Shown one piece after another: positions 1-9,088 of a stretch of DNA of 64,000 bases. How positions within the stretch are numbered: the stretch's first letter is position 1; each line of letters opens with the position of its first letter. Source of the stretch: Armatimonadota bacterium (lineage in GTDB: Bacteria; Armatimonadota; Zipacnadia; Zipacnadales; JABUFB01); the NCBI GenBank assembly GCA_013314775.1, contig JABUFB010000005.1:124001-188000 (forward strand), in the 5' to 3' direction. A program made the translations under genes and the position numbers. Under the pieces are notes generated by a model, which did not search any database, was not told where the DNA came from, and saw nothing but the letters and a program-made list of their open reading frames with translations.

Positions 1-681
1 AACTACATGTCTGTGCTCGGAGGTCCACCTGCGGTGGAGAGGATGCTGGATCGTTCCTGGCAGATCGCGCGGGAGGCGTCGGGCAAGGACCTGCCAATCG
101 CCTTCGATGAGTGGAATGTGGTGGTTGACAACGGCGCGTCCGTCTACTCCCTGCGTGACGGACTGTTTGCATGCGCCGTGTTCAACGCCCTGCACCGCCT
201 CGGACCAAAATGCCCCATGGCGAATCTGGCGCAGCTTGTAAATGTACTGGGGGCTGTCGAGACCACCCAGACGCGGGTGCTGCGCACGCCGGTCCATCGG
301 GCGTTCCAGCTTTACACGGAGACAAGCCAGCCTGTGGGTGTACCAGTGGAGCAGGAGTGCCCGTCCATCGAGACGCCCGGCGGGAGAGTGGATGCCCTGG
401 ATGTGGTGGCATCGCGCAGCGAGGACCGATCGGCGCTGACCATCGCGCTGATCAACCGAATGCCGGGCGATCCGGTAACGGCAGATATACAGCTGGGAGA
501 TTTCGTGGCGCGCGGTTCGGTCAAGGTCTCGGCGCTGATGGCCGACACCCCGGAGACCACGAATACCTTCGAGCATCCCGACCAGGTGACGATCAAGCGC
601 TGGAGCATTCCGGTGGACGACTTGCGCTCGCTGGAAGTGCCTCCGCACACGGCAATGGTGCTTGAATTGGAGAGGGAGTAG
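1..681 (+). CDS. Alpha-L-arabinofuranosidase, GH51 family (C-terminal part, cut by window edge)
   Basis: The reading frame is open from the first base, so this is the 3' end of a gene that starts outside the window. The visible part matches the end of GH51 alpha-L-arabinofuranosidases. It has the nucleophile motif FDEWN (Glu at bases 109-111), then the helix and MANLAQLVNV strand that close the barrel, then the C-terminal beta-sandwich ending in MVLELE. GH51 enzymes remove terminal arabinofuranose from arabinan, arabinoxylan and related side chains. The acid/base Glu would lie upstream and cannot be checked. The stop is 24 bases from the stop of the convergent glycosyltransferase gene. Confidence 0.85.
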   Translation, partial: NYMSVLGGPPAVERMLDRSWQIAREASGKDLPIAFDEWNVVVDNGASVYSLRDGLFACAVFNALHRLGPKCPMANLAQLVNVLGAVETTQTRVLRTPVHRAFQLYTETSQPVGVPVEQECPSIETPGGRVDALDVVASRSEDRSALTIALINRMPGDPVTADIQLGDFVARGSVKVSALMADTPETTNTFEHPDQVTIKRWSIPVDDLRSLEVPPHTAMVLELERE

Positions 682-705
682 CGCGGACGGCCTGCCCGCA
701 CCCTC

Positions 706-2352
706 TTAGTCCTCAGCAATGGGTTGTTTTCGCTCCAGGATGTCCACGAAGGTGCGATATGGCGGAAATGGCCGTCTCACGAACCGGCGCTTCATCGCGG
801 CGTCCGGATCGGGGTTCAGGTTGAGAGTGACCTTGGGCTCAAAGCCCTCCTCCTTCACCATGCGGTCCAGTGACGATGGGCCGGCGCCCTTCCTCTCGCT
901 GGCTCCCGAACCCGGGGAGCGCTCCCAGATGATGCGCTGAGCAGCCGCAACATCGTGTTGCTGCACCGCGTAGGCATTGAGCGCAGGGGTGCCCTGCTGC
1001 TTCAGATACCACAACATCGCGGGATGTCCGGTGATCACCAGGTCTCCGGGCTGATAGGCCTCGCCGATGCGCCTGGCTACTTCTCGCCAGTCGTCGAGCG
1101 CCTGCGTACCAAGGTAGTCGCGCCCGGCAAACATGTTGGCCTGCCCCAAAGCCGCAATCATCGTGGCCGCCAGCAGCCCCATAGCAGCGGGCATCCGATT
1201 ACCGGACCGCATGAGCAGGAGAGCCTTCAGGGCAAGATACGCCGCGTTGCTGGCAAGGTAGTAACAGGCCACCGCCATCCGCGGGAGCCAGATGAACATG
1301 GCAACCGGCACGGCGGCCAGCACGAGGAGCACGGCACAGGGGTTCGGGCCGGTCACGAGACCTGATGCGAACGACGCTCTTCGCCGAAGTGCAGACAGGG
1401 CCCACGCGAGAGCGATTGCGGTCACCAGGGCGTAGGGGACCACGATATGCCAGCGCCAGGGAAGGAGCGTCGCCCCGACGTCGAAGGAGTACAACAGGTA
1501 AGCGATCTTGCCAAGGATGCCCCCCTCAATGGGTGCCCGGTCGAAGCCGGCTGAGCCGCGGATGAGGCCGGGAATCTTGATGGCCACCCACGGGGCGACG
1601 ATGAGCGCAGACAGAGCATGGGCCCCCAGCAGGACTGTCCACAATCGTGCCCGGCGCCGGACGGGCGTGAGTGCGTAGATGATCCACTGGACCAGCACGA
1701 TGCCCGCAAAGGTCAGGTTGTACAGGGCGCCAGCGATACAGGCGAGAATGAGGCCGGTTGTGGTCGCACGGGTTCTCCCCCGAAGGATGATCGAGATCCA
1801 GCACCAGATTGCGAGTAGCGCCAGCGCCGCAAAGGGCATGTACCAGCGCGCCGAGCGGCTGAACAGGACCAGGTGGGGAGAGATCGCCGCCAGGTAAGCC
1901 GATGCAATGGCAATGCGCCTATCGCCTGCAAGATCCCGGACGATGAGATACACCAGGGGGATGAGGAGGATCCCGGCGATCGCAGCAGGAATACGCACCG
2001 CAGCTTCGGACGTTCCCGCCACCCGCACCCAGCACCAGAGCATGAGGGTGTGCAGGGGCGGGTGCACGTCACTCTCGGCGATTTTCATCGTCTCGACGAA
2101 GGGCTGGATCGCCGCATTGACGCTCCAGGCGTCGTCCCCGGTCAGACACAGGCGGCCGAGGTCAGCGAATCGCAAGCTCGCACCCAGGAGCATGATGCCC
2201 GCGAGCCAAAGAGCGTCTCGTGCGTATCTGGGACGGTCGGGCGCGGATACGTCTCCCGTCAAAGGAATCACCGAATTGCCGCTGTAGAATGAAACTCGCC
2301 GGGGGCGAGATTGAGAGCGCAAGCCCGATTTCGCTTTGCACTCCCGAAGCAC
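706..2352 (-). CDS. Integral-membrane glycosyltransferase, GT39/ArnT-like
   Basis: This is a 548-residue polytopic membrane protein. After a basic N-terminus of about 45 residues and one hydrophobic helix comes a loop with GDDAW and, further on, DVHPPLH. This is the acidic first extracytoplasmic loop and HPP motif typical of lipid-phosphate-sugar-dependent transferases of the PMT/GT39/GT83 group. Roughly ten hydrophobic segments follow, then a soluble C-terminal domain. The substrate cannot be read from the sequence. The open frame begins at a GTG with no good ribosome site, so the true start may be some tens of residues further in. The gene lies 24 bases downstream of the ferredoxin gene on the same strand and is probably co-transcribed with it. 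Confidence 0.75.
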   Translation of the reverse strand: MLRECKAKSGLRSQSRPRRVSFYSGNSVIPLTGDVSAPDRPRYARDALWLAGIMLLGASLRFADLGRLCLTGDDAWSVNAAIQPFVETMKIAESDVHPPLHTLMLWCWVRVAGTSEAAVRIPAAIAGILLIPLVYLIVRDLAGDRRIAIASAYLAAISPHLVLFSRSARWYMPFAALALLAIWCWISIILRGRTRATTTGLILACIAGALYNLTFAGIVLVQWIIYALTPVRRRARLWTVLLGAHALSALIVAPWVAIKIPGLIRGSAGFDRAPIEGGILGKIAYLLYSFDVGATLLPWRWHIVVPYALVTAIALAWALSALRRRASFASGLVTGPNPCAVLLVLAAVPVAMFIWLPRMAVACYYLASNAAYLALKALLLMRSGNRMPAAMGLLAATMIAALGQANMFAGRDYLGTQALDDWREVARRIGEAYQPGDLVITGHPAMLWYLKQQGTPALNAYAVQQHDVAAAQRIIWERSPGSGASERKGAGPSSLDRMVKEEGFEPKVTLNLNPDPDAAMKRRFVRRPFPPYRTFVDILERKQPIAED

Positions 2353-2376
2353 CTCTCAGCACCCCGGCGCTCAGGT

Positions 2377-3096
2377 TCAGGCCGCCTTTTCCTTCGTCTG
2401 GTCACCTTTACTCGGGAAGGCCAATGCGCCGACGGGGCAGGCTACAGTGCACTCGGCGCACTTCAGGCAGTCGCGGTCCTCGAGGATTCCAGCGTCCTTG
2501 TGGTCCATGGGCGACAGACCAAAGGGACAGGCCTTCGCGCACAGGCCGCAGGACTTGCAGGCCGACCCGTCGATCTGCAGAGTGTGCTTGTGCCCCCCAA
2601 GCTTGTTCTGCATAGTCCCCATGGGGCAGAAGGAACACCACGCGCGAGGGTGAACCAATACCCCTAGAGCTACGCCGATTGCAGTGGTTGCGAGGCACGT
2701 CACCCAGAACACCCGGCCCCAGTGCATGATGTCCGTCGGGTTCTGGGATATGCGGAAGACCATGAACCCCATCATCGCAGCCAGGACGATCCACCGAAAT
2801 GCCGGCTTGCGCAAGAACTCTGGAATCGGCCGCTTCAGGCTGATTGGAGCGATTATTCGGTCGAGGAAGCTCCCGCGCGGGCAGAGGTTCCCGCACACGT
2901 AGCGGCCACGGATGATTCCACCAATGATGCCGATGAGCATGACGGTGGGGACGATCAGACCGATCAGCGGGTACTTCCAACCCAGGCCGATGGTGATGAT
3001 GACCAAGGGAGCGAGCAACCACTGTGTGGTTCTTCGCCGCACATTGACGCGTGAGGCTTTCTTCTTGCGGGGCGTGGACGCAGTTGTCGCGGACAT
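2377..3096 (-). CDS. 4Fe-4S polyferredoxin membrane protein, NapH-like
   Basis: This is a 239-residue membrane-anchored electron-transfer protein. Two N-terminal hydrophobic helices precede CGNLCPRGSFLDR. Two more helices precede CSFCPMGTMQNK. The C-terminus carries two classical 4Fe-4S motifs, CKSCGLCAKACP and CLKCAECTVACP. This CxxxCP plus double-ferredoxin layout is that of the NapH/MauN/RdxA-like quinol-oxidising group, but no reductase partner lies nearby. I start at the second ATG because AAAGAGG sits 8 bases ahead of it; the first ATG, 18 bases upstream, has no ribosome site. A strong sigma-70-type promoter lies just upstream. The redox partner is unknown. Confidence 0.8.
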   Translation of the reverse strand: MSATTASTPRKKKASRVNVRRRTTQWLLAPLVIITIGLGWKYPLIGLIVPTVMLIGIIGGIIRGRYVCGNLCPRGSFLDRIIAPISLKRPIPEFLRKPAFRWIVLAAMMGFMVFRISQNPTDIMHWGRVFWVTCLATTAIGVALGVLVHPRAWCSFCPMGTMQNKLGGHKHTLQIDGSACKSCGLCAKACPFGLSPMDHKDAGILEDRDCLKCAECTVACPVGALAFPSKGDQTKEKAA

Positions 3097-3136
3097 GGGC
3101 GACGCCTCTTTCATTGGAATATAACTAATTTCTTAT

Positions 3137-3165
3137 AATATATCTGGCGAAGCAGTACCTGTCAA
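3137..3165 (-). promoter_or_regulatory. Sigma-70-type promoter for the NapH-like gene
   Basis: Read on the minus strand, TTGACA (3160-3165) is followed after exactly 17 bases by TATATT (3137-3142) in an AT-rich island within GC-rich DNA. Transcription would begin near 3130, giving a leader of about 34 bases to the chosen ATG at 3096, with the ribosome site at 3105-3111. Confidence 0.75.
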
Positions 3166-3248
3166 TACCTGGAGCTCAGACATCAGAGGTGTGAGCGTTC
3201 GGGCAGTTGAGCTAGCAACATTCTTCGATCCCATGGAGGGGTGTACCC

Positions 3249-5216
3249 ATGAGACCGCTGTTTGCCCTGCTTGTTCTGCTCTTCTCGGCCGCCGCTTGGT
3301 CCGAAATGGCCGTGACCGACGCCAAGGGCAACATCACCGCGATCCAGACCGCGGGAGAGTATATCCCTGTGCAGATCGGTTTGCGCATTCCGGTGAAGGG
3401 GTGGTCGCCGATTCGCTCGCTGAGTGACGCAACCGATGTGAAAATGACCCGGGATGGCGACGCCATCTCCTGGCAGGGCAAGGTGGAGGTGGAGGCCGGG
3501 AAGACCTTCGGGTATGTCCAGAGACTTGAGGAGCGCGAAGGCTCAATCTTGCTGCACTGGGACGTTACCGCCCAGGCCGCCGCGAACATTGAGGGCGTGT
3601 TCCTGTGGCTGGATGTGCCGATCGAGTCATTTTCGGGAGGCACCTGCGAGCTTCTAACGGGAGACGTTCCCACCGCATCGGCCAGCTTCCCAGTCTCGAA
3701 GCCTGAACAGCGTCACTTCGTTCGGGCGACATCGGACCGCATTGTCATGACCGCGCCGAATGGCCGGATTCGCCTCGAAGTTGCCCTCGACCGTGCTCTG
3801 AACGTGGTTGTTCAGGATACGCGGGAGTGGAATGGGGCGGTGTACACTGCCTTCCCGCAGATCGCCGGTGGTCTCGAGGCGGGGCAGACGGCGTCGTTGG
3901 ACCTGGAACTGAAGGTCACCGCACAGCCCGATGAGACCCCGGCCAACCTGTCCCTCGATGCGAACAAGACCCGGTTCCGCCTGCACGGGTTCGGAGGCAA
4001 CTACTGCTTTGGCATCGAGTCGCCGGTGACCCAGTACACCCTGGCGAATCTCAACGTCGCATGGGCCCGCACGGAGATGACGCCTATCGAATGGGAGCCC
4101 GAGAACGATGACGCCGACCCATCACACATGAACTGGGAGGCCTATGAGAGTCGAGACAAGCCAGGCAGCAACCTCCGCCGGGAATTCGAGCTTGCCCGGC
4201 AGATACAGGACAAAGGCATCCCGTATGTGATCAGCATCTGGAACCTCCCCGAGTGGCTGTACAAGGACCCCGGCAAGGGTATCCAGGCCCACCACCGGGA
4301 AGTCTCACCGGAGCTGTGGGACGAGTTGCTGGAGTGCCTTGGATCGTATCTGCTCTATGCGAAGCGCCAGTATGGGGTGGAGCCAGACCTATTCTCCTTC
4401 AACGAGCCGGATTACGGGGTAAAGGTGTACTTCTCACCTGAAGGTCACCGGGAGGCGATCAAGTCTATCGGCGGGTACTTCGACAGACTTGGGCTGAAGA
4501 CGAAAATGCTCCTGGGGGACACCGCTGCGCCGCGCAATACCCACACCTACGGCATCCCGGCATCCGAAGACCCTGAGGCCTTGAAGTACGTGGGGGCCGT
4601 GGCCTTCCATTCCTGGGGCGGAGCTTCACCGGAGCAGTACAAAGCATGGGGCGACTTCGCGGAACGTCTGGGCCTGCCGCTTCTGGTTGCCGAACTCGGG
4701 GTGGATGCAGGTGCGTGGCGGACGCGCTCCTATGACAGCTTCCACTATGCCTTGCGCGAGGTCCAGATGTACCAGGAACTGATCCTGTACGCCCGGCCGC
4801 AGGGAACGATGCAGTGGGAGTTCACCTCGGACTACAGTATTGTCAAAGAGGTCCGAGGAGCGGACGGCACGGTGACCCTCGAGCCTACCGTGCGCTACCA
4901 CTTCGTGCGGCACTTCTGCAACCTGACGCCGCACGATTCCGAAGCGCTCGCGACTGAGAGCGACCATCCGAAGGTGCTCTTCACCGCCTTCCGGAAAGCC
5001 ACCGAGGAAGGGGAGAGATGGGCTCTGCACATCTCAAACCACGGGGCAGCCCGCAAGGTGCGCGTCGCCGGACTGCCCGGTTCGCTGACGAGTCTCATCC
5101 CGACAGTGACCAGCGAGAAGATGTTCTTCCAGCAACTCGGCTCGATTGCTCCGCGGGATGGCGTGGTCGAGATTGAACTGCCGGCGCTGTCACTCACGAC
5201 GCTCACCAGTCCATAG
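3249..5216 (+). CDS. Exported clan GH-A glycoside hydrolase, GH30-like
   Basis: This is a 655-residue protein with a signal peptide at about residues 1-18. An N-terminal beta-sandwich (to about residue 235) precedes a TIM barrel that opens with GFGGN at 247-251, the hallmark opening of GH30-type barrels. The probable acid/base is Glu386 in FNEPDYG and the probable nucleophile is Glu482 in VAELGVD; ISIWNLPEWLY lies between them. A short C-terminal beta domain closes the protein. GH30 members act on beta-glucosidic, xylan or fucosyl linkages, and the substrate here is not determinable. GGAGG lies ahead of the ATG. GH5 or GH39-like assignment is possible, but the two catalytic Glu positions support clan GH-A. 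Confidence 0.75.
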   Translation: MRPLFALLVLLFSAAAWSEMAVTDAKGNITAIQTAGEYIPVQIGLRIPVKGWSPIRSLSDATDVKMTRDGDAISWQGKVEVEAGKTFGYVQRLEEREGSILLHWDVTAQAAANIEGVFLWLDVPIESFSGGTCELLTGDVPTASASFPVSKPEQRHFVRATSDRIVMTAPNGRIRLEVALDRALNVVVQDTREWNGAVYTAFPQIAGGLEAGQTASLDLELKVTAQPDETPANLSLDANKTRFRLHGFGGNYCFGIESPVTQYTLANLNVAWARTEMTPIEWEPENDDADPSHMNWEAYESRDKPGSNLRREFELARQIQDKGIPYVISIWNLPEWLYKDPGKGIQAHHREVSPELWDELLECLGSYLLYAKRQYGVEPDLFSFNEPDYGVKVYFSPEGHREAIKSIGGYFDRLGLKTKMLLGDTAAPRNTHTYGIPASEDPEALKYVGAVAFHSWGGASPEQYKAWGDFAERLGLPLLVAELGVDAGAWRTRSYDSFHYALREVQMYQELILYARPQGTMQWEFTSDYSIVKEVRGADGTVTLEPTVRYHFVRHFCNLTPHDSEALATESDHPKVLFTAFRKATEEGERWALHISNHGAARKVRVAGLPGSLTSLIPTVTSEKMFFQQLGSIAPRDGVVEIELPALSLTTLTSP

Positions 5217-5244
5217 CCTGGCCTGAGCTCACGGAGCTGCATGG

Positions 5245-6180
5245 ATGTCCGGCCGCCAAACTGAGTATGAGCTTTACTTCCGTCTGCGACGAGGAGGCTG
5301 CGGAGTTCCTTTTGCTCTTGCGCGTGCCGAGTGTCATGCGTGTCTCCGGGACTTGCCGGTGGTCGTGACGAGCGAGGCCCCCGCTCGGATGAAGATGCGG
5401 CTAACCTGCCCTCATGAACTTGAGGCCGAGCTGATCCGCCGTGCCGGGTTCCTCGGGTACTGTGTGGCTCTGAGCCGGGTCACACGCGTTCCGGGAGCCG
5501 GGAGCAGACTGAGCCAGGGCCGCAAACATTCGGGGAGAGTCCTGCGCGGCGAGTACCGCGTGGGGGACGATCTTGTTCGGTATGAGCCTATCTGGACTTC
5601 CGACGAGGAGCGCAGGGCGAGTGCCTCGCCGCACCGCCGGGAGTTCCTGCTTGACGTTGACGGCTTCGCGGTCCGTAGTATGGCTCGACGTAGATACAGA
5701 CGCCTGTCGGTCTGTGATGCACGCCTGCTGCTGAACCTGGCGAGACTTGACGAGGGCGCGACGGTTCTCGATCCATATGCAGGAATTGGGGGGATCGTAC
5801 TGGAAGCCCGGCAGCGCGGACTACGCACGATCTGTGGCGACGTAGACCCGGCGCTGCGTCTCGGTCTGGCGGAGTTGTCAGGCGGGCTGGCGGCGGTCTG
5901 GGATGCCACAATGCTCCCGCTGCGTGACTGCTGCTGCGACGCCGTCGTAACCGAGCCTCCCTATCTGGGTGCCGCGCATGGTGCAGTCGTCGTCGCGCTG
6001 CCCGAATTGGCGCGCTGCGTCCGGCCCGGTGGCCGTCTGTCGATGCTTGTTACCCGCGAACTCGGCAGGGAGGTCTTGCGTGCGGCCCACGGAATTGGGC
6101 TGGTGTGTATGGAGACCTACGAACTGCGCCGTGAGGGATGCATGGTTTGTGACGCGGTGGTGCTGCAAAGGCGCGAATGA
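5245..6180 (+). CDS. Trm11/UPF0020-type RNA guanine-N2 methyltransferase
   Basis: This 311-residue protein has a C-terminal Rossmann methyltransferase domain. The SAM-binding strand carries LDPYAGIGG (Asp176 onward). The catalytic motif IV is TEPPYLG (236-242), in place of the usual D/N-PPY/F, as found in the Trm11/TrmG10 branch. The N-terminal third looks like the degenerate THUMP/ferredoxin-like region of that family. Such enzymes methylate N2 of G10 or G26 in tRNA; the exact target is an inference. It lies 28 bases after the GH30-like gene on the same strand, and the functions look unrelated. Confidence 0.7.
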   Translation: MSGRQTEYELYFRLRRGGCGVPFALARAECHACLRDLPVVVTSEAPARMKMRLTCPHELEAELIRRAGFLGYCVALSRVTRVPGAGSRLSQGRKHSGRVLRGEYRVGDDLVRYEPIWTSDEERRASASPHRREFLLDVDGFAVRSMARRRYRRLSVCDARLLLNLARLDEGATVLDPYAGIGGIVLEARQRGLRTICGDVDPALRLGLAELSGGLAAVWDATMLPLRDCCCDAVVTEPPYLGAAHGAVVVALPELARCVRPGGRLSMLVTRELGREVLRAAHGIGLVCMETYELRREGCMVCDAVVLQRRE

Positions 6181-6324
6181 CCGGAAATGGACGGCGCAGG
6201 AGGCCGGTCTCTCGCGCCTTGAAGCGTGTGTGCAGAGGCGTGGGGCCGGGATTGCCGAGTAAGAGCCTGTCGAGACTGAGTAGCAGATGCGAGCCGTCAC
6301 CGCGAACCCATTCGGAGGGAGACA

Positions 6325-6675
6325 ATGCCAATCGTCAATCTGTACGAATTACCCCAGACCCAGACCTGCGTTCGTGGCGGAGAGGGGATGTGCCTCGGCG
6401 CCACGGCCTTTGGCCCGGAGGCATTCAAGAGCAAGATCATGGGCGTTGGGATGACTATCATTCCGCCGGGTTGCAGCATCGGCAGCCACAACCACGGGAA
6501 CGAGGAAGAGATCTACCTGGTCATGGAGGGCGAGGGCATCGCCGAACTGGATGGCCAGCAGCAGCGTGTGAAGAAGGGCGATGTGATGCTCAACGTTCCC
6601 GGCGGCACTCACGGTCTGATGAACGACCAGCCTGAGGACCTTGTGATATTCGCATTCGCGGTATCGGCAGATTGA
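6325..6675 (+). CDS. Small single-domain cupin protein
   Basis: This 116-residue protein is a single cupin barrel. Motif 1 gives metal-ligand candidates His55, His57 and a Glu at 60-62 (SHNHGNEEEIY). Motif 2 gives His96 (GGTHGL). All four usual cupin ligands are therefore present, so a bound divalent metal is expected. The substrate is unknown; the family includes sugar-binding and isomerase members. GGAGGGAG lies just before the ATG. It is separated by about 140 bases from the methyltransferase gene and precedes a small membrane-protein gene. Confidence 0.8.
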   Translation: MPIVNLYELPQTQTCVRGGEGMCLGATAFGPEAFKSKIMGVGMTIIPPGCSIGSHNHGNEEEIYLVMEGEGIAELDGQQQRVKKGDVMLNVPGGTHGLMNDQPEDLVIFAFAVSAD

Positions 6676-6733
6676 ATTTGCGGCGGCATATCTTTGCTCG
6701 GGTGTGGGGACGAACAGAGAAGAGGTCTGCGGC

Positions 6734-6976
6734 ATGCAATGGCCAAAGTTGTTTCTGATCATCCCGGGCGTTCTGGGCTTCATGATCCTGGCCTTCGCCA
6801 TCGTGCTCCTGGTGGTGAAGCTCCTGTGGGCATGGACGATTCCCGACCTGTTTCCGGGAGCCGTGGAACAGGGCCTTGTGGCCGGAACGATCTCCTGGTG
6901 GACCGCTTTCAAACTGGCGGTGTTCGTGGCGGTGCTCACGGGGATAGCCGGTGCGCGTCGCGGGAGTTCGGAATAG
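6734..6976 (+). CDS. Small two-helix membrane protein of unknown function
   Basis: This 80-residue protein is almost entirely two hydrophobic segments (about residues 5-28 and 53-72) with a short loop carrying LFPGAVEQGLV. I start at the internal ATG because AGAGAAGAGG ends 8 bases before it; a longer GTG-initiated frame lacks a ribosome site. I recognise no family. It follows the cupin gene by 58 bases and is probably co-transcribed. Confidence 0.55.
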   Translation: MQWPKLFLIIPGVLGFMILAFAIVLLVVKLLWAWTIPDLFPGAVEQGLVAGTISWWTAFKLAVFVAVLTGIAGARRGSSE

Positions 6977-7368
6977 ACGATGGAGCAATCCCGACGATGG
7001 GACGGCAGGTGCTGTCGATAACCGGCTCCCCCAGTCCAACCTGCGCCGGTGTGTCAGAGTGACTGCGCAGCGAATGGTGACACGGGGGACGGTGTCACAT
7101 ACGACGGCGGCTGACGCCGTGCATCTGCACAGCGGGGACTGTTCGGCGGCCCTGCTATCCGAGCCGGTGTACCGGGATGTGGTGCTGCCGACGAATGGGA
7201 GATTGCCCGGCGTTCACTTTCAGCCGTTCGTCGCCCCGGCGCCCAGATGACCCTTCGCGTCTGGTCACTGGACCGCGAGTCGCCCGCGGGGAACGTGGCG
7301 GCGATCTACGAAACAGTGGAGGAGCGCGCCCAGTCCTGAGCGGCTCCTCCGTGGCTGTCCGACCGAAC
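6977..7368. other. 392-base gap, possibly holding a decayed gene end
   Basis: No convincing complete gene is seen here. Two short frames abut at an ATGA: one ends near 7250 (its last residues read FQPFVAPAPR) and a second begins at 7247 and encodes 30 residues (opening MTLRVWSLDRE) ending at 7339. The codons look coding-like, but the fragments are too short for a protein family. They may be a frameshifted remnant of a lost gene. Confidence 0.3.
7318..7350. terminator. Hairpin between convergent genes, possible terminator
   Basis: GGAGGAGC (7318-7325) and GCTCCTCC (7343-7350) form a perfect 8-bp stem with a 17-base loop, just before the convergent htpX stop. There is no T tract on either strand, so intrinsic termination would be weak. 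Confidence 0.25.
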
Positions 7369-8226
7369 CTATCCTAACCCGCCCTCACGTGCCATCCTCT
7401 CCAGGCGCTCGATGCGTGCCTCAAGCGGCGGGTGGGTGCTAAACAGGTTGATGATCGAGCTCCCGCTGAGGGGGCTGACGATGAACATGTGAGCGGTGGA
7501 TGGCTCCGCGTCCATCGGGATCGCCTCATTGCCCCGCGAGAGCTTCTGCAGTGCCCTGGCAAGTCCCAGGGGATTATGGGTCAGCGCCGCAGCGCTCGCG
7601 TCCGCCTGGAACTCCCGGGACCGCGAGATTGCCATCTGGATCAGCATCGCTGCGATGGGTGCGAAGATCATGGCGAACAGGGCGCCGAGGCCCCCGCCAT
7701 TGCGATCCCGGTCTCCGCCCCCGCCAAAGATTAGCATGGAGTATCCCAGGATACGCGCCAGGATCATCAGTGCCCCCGCGAGGGTGGCGGCGATGGCGCT
7801 GATAAGAATGTCCCGGTTCTGCACATGGGAAAGCTCGTGGGCGATGACGCCTTCCAGTTCCTCCTCAGTGAGCATTCGCACGATCCCATCTGTGACCGCC
7901 ACGGCGGCATGCTGCGGGTCGCGCCCTGTTGCGAAAGCGTTTGGGGTAGGCGTCGGGATCACATACAGCGCAGGCATGGGCAGCCCTGCGCGCTGTGTAA
8001 GCCGCTGCACCATGGAGTAGAGCCTGGGCGCAGAGGCGTAGTCAACAGGCTGCGCCCGGTACATCGCCAGCACGATCTTGTCGCTGAACCAGTAGCTGAC
8101 GAAGTTCATGACCGCGGCGATGCCCAGGGCGATGTACATGCCCTGCCGCCCGCCCGCAAGGTCTCCCACGAACACCACTAGTCCGGTCAACAAGCCCATC
8201 AACAAGACAGTCTTGATTGTATTCAT
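7369..8226 (-). CDS. htpX: HtpX family membrane zinc metalloprotease
   Basis: HtpX degrades misfolded membrane proteins at the cytoplasmic membrane. This copy is 285 residues, the usual length. Two N-terminal transmembrane helices lie at about residues 5-22 and 30-46. The zinc motif is HELSH at 130-134, and two more hydrophobic segments follow it. [11 protein letters not shown], with the third zinc-ligand Glu, comes next. I start at MNTIKTV because GGACGG lies 8 bases upstream and family members usually begin this way; a GTG and an ATG a few codons earlier are possible. It lies 88 bases downstream of tcdA on the same strand. Confidence 0.9.
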   Translation of the reverse strand: MNTIKTVLLMGLLTGLVVFVGDLAGGRQGMYIALGIAAVMNFVSYWFSDKIVLAMYRAQPVDYASAPRLYSMVQRLTQRAGLPMPALYVIPTPTPNAFATGRDPQHAAVAVTDGIVRMLTEEELEGVIAHELSHVQNRDILISAIAATLAGALMILARILGYSMLIFGGGGDRDRNGGGLGALFAMIFAPIAAMLIQMAISRSREFQADASAAALTHNPLGLARALQKLSRGNEAIPMDAEPSTAHMFIVSPLSGSSIINLFSTHPPLEARIERLERMAREGGLG

Positions 8227-8314
8227 TCGCATCACCGTCCAACCAGCAGGTGCTGGTTCTCATCGATTCGCTGCCCGTATATATAACGCGTTTCGGCCCC
8301 TGGAAGTTTACATT

Positions 8315-9088
8315 TCAGCCGGATTTCGAACCCGGGAACAGGTCGCCCAGGAGTATGCGCAGAGCCTCGTTGGCTGCGAACAGGCCAAAGATGCCAGTGA
8401 GAGTGGGCAGGCTGCCGAGGGCCCGTCGCGGGCGGCCGCGTGCGAACTCGTCGCACCAAGGCTCGCCAGACTCTTCCGGCGGCACTACGAAACGGGTGTC
8501 GGCGGGTTCATCGCTGTAAATGCAGGAAATGCCGGCATCCAGGCCTCGCGCCCTGAGGGCCTTGCGCACGCGTCGCGCCAGGGGGCAGCACTGTGTGGCG
8601 GAGAGCGGCCCGCAGCGGATGCGCGTTGGGTCGGTGCGCAAGGCCGCGCCCATGGATGAGATGACCGGTACGCCCCGCTGGATGCAGCCTGCCAGCAACT
8701 CAACCTTCGGACGCATGGAGTCGATGGCGTCGATGACGAGATCCGGCGGTCCGGCGAGCACCTGGCCGAGAGTATCCCCGTGGACGAAGATCTTGAACGC
8801 TTCGACCTGGCAAGACGGGTTGATGTCGAGCACCCGCTCGCGGGCCGCTTCGGCCTTTGGCTGCCCGATGGTGGACTCAAGCGCCAGGAGTTGCCGGTTG
8901 ATGTTGCTGGGGCGAATCACGTCGAAATCCACCAGTCGCAGGCGCCCGATGCCCGCACGGGCCAGGGCTTCCGTAGCGTAACTGCCTACCGCGCCCAGGC
9001 CGACCACCGCGACGAAGGCAGAGTGCAGGCGTGCCAGGCCCTCGTCACCCACCATGTGCCGCAGCCTCAGGAAGCGGTCGTCAGGCAA
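8315..9088 (-). CDS. tcdA: tRNA threonylcarbamoyladenosine dehydratase TcdA
   Basis: TcdA (CsdL/YgdL), an E1-like enzyme, uses ATP to cyclise t6A37 of tRNA to ct6A. The 257-residue protein shows the E1 Rossmann motif GLGAVGS, then DFDVIRPSNINRQ with the Asp and Arg that bind ATP, and further on DAIDSMRPK. The C-terminal region ends without the membrane helix found in some homologues. The start is TTG with GGGAG five bases ahead. Its first 22 bases lie inside the upstream TatD gene, so translation is probably coupled. The t6A-forming synthase TsaC is also in this window, about 31 kb away. Confidence 0.88.
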   Translation of the reverse strand: MPDDRFLRLRHMVGDEGLARLHSAFVAVVGLGAVGSYATEALARAGIGRLRLVDFDVIRPSNINRQLLALESTIGQPKAEAARERVLDINPSCQVEAFKIFVHGDTLGQVLAGPPDLVIDAIDSMRPKVELLAGCIQRGVPVISSMGAALRTDPTRIRCGPLSATQCCPLARRVRKALRARGLDAGISCIYSDEPADTRFVVPPEESGEPWCDEFARGRPRRALGSLPTLTGIFGLFAANEALRILLGDLFPGSKSG

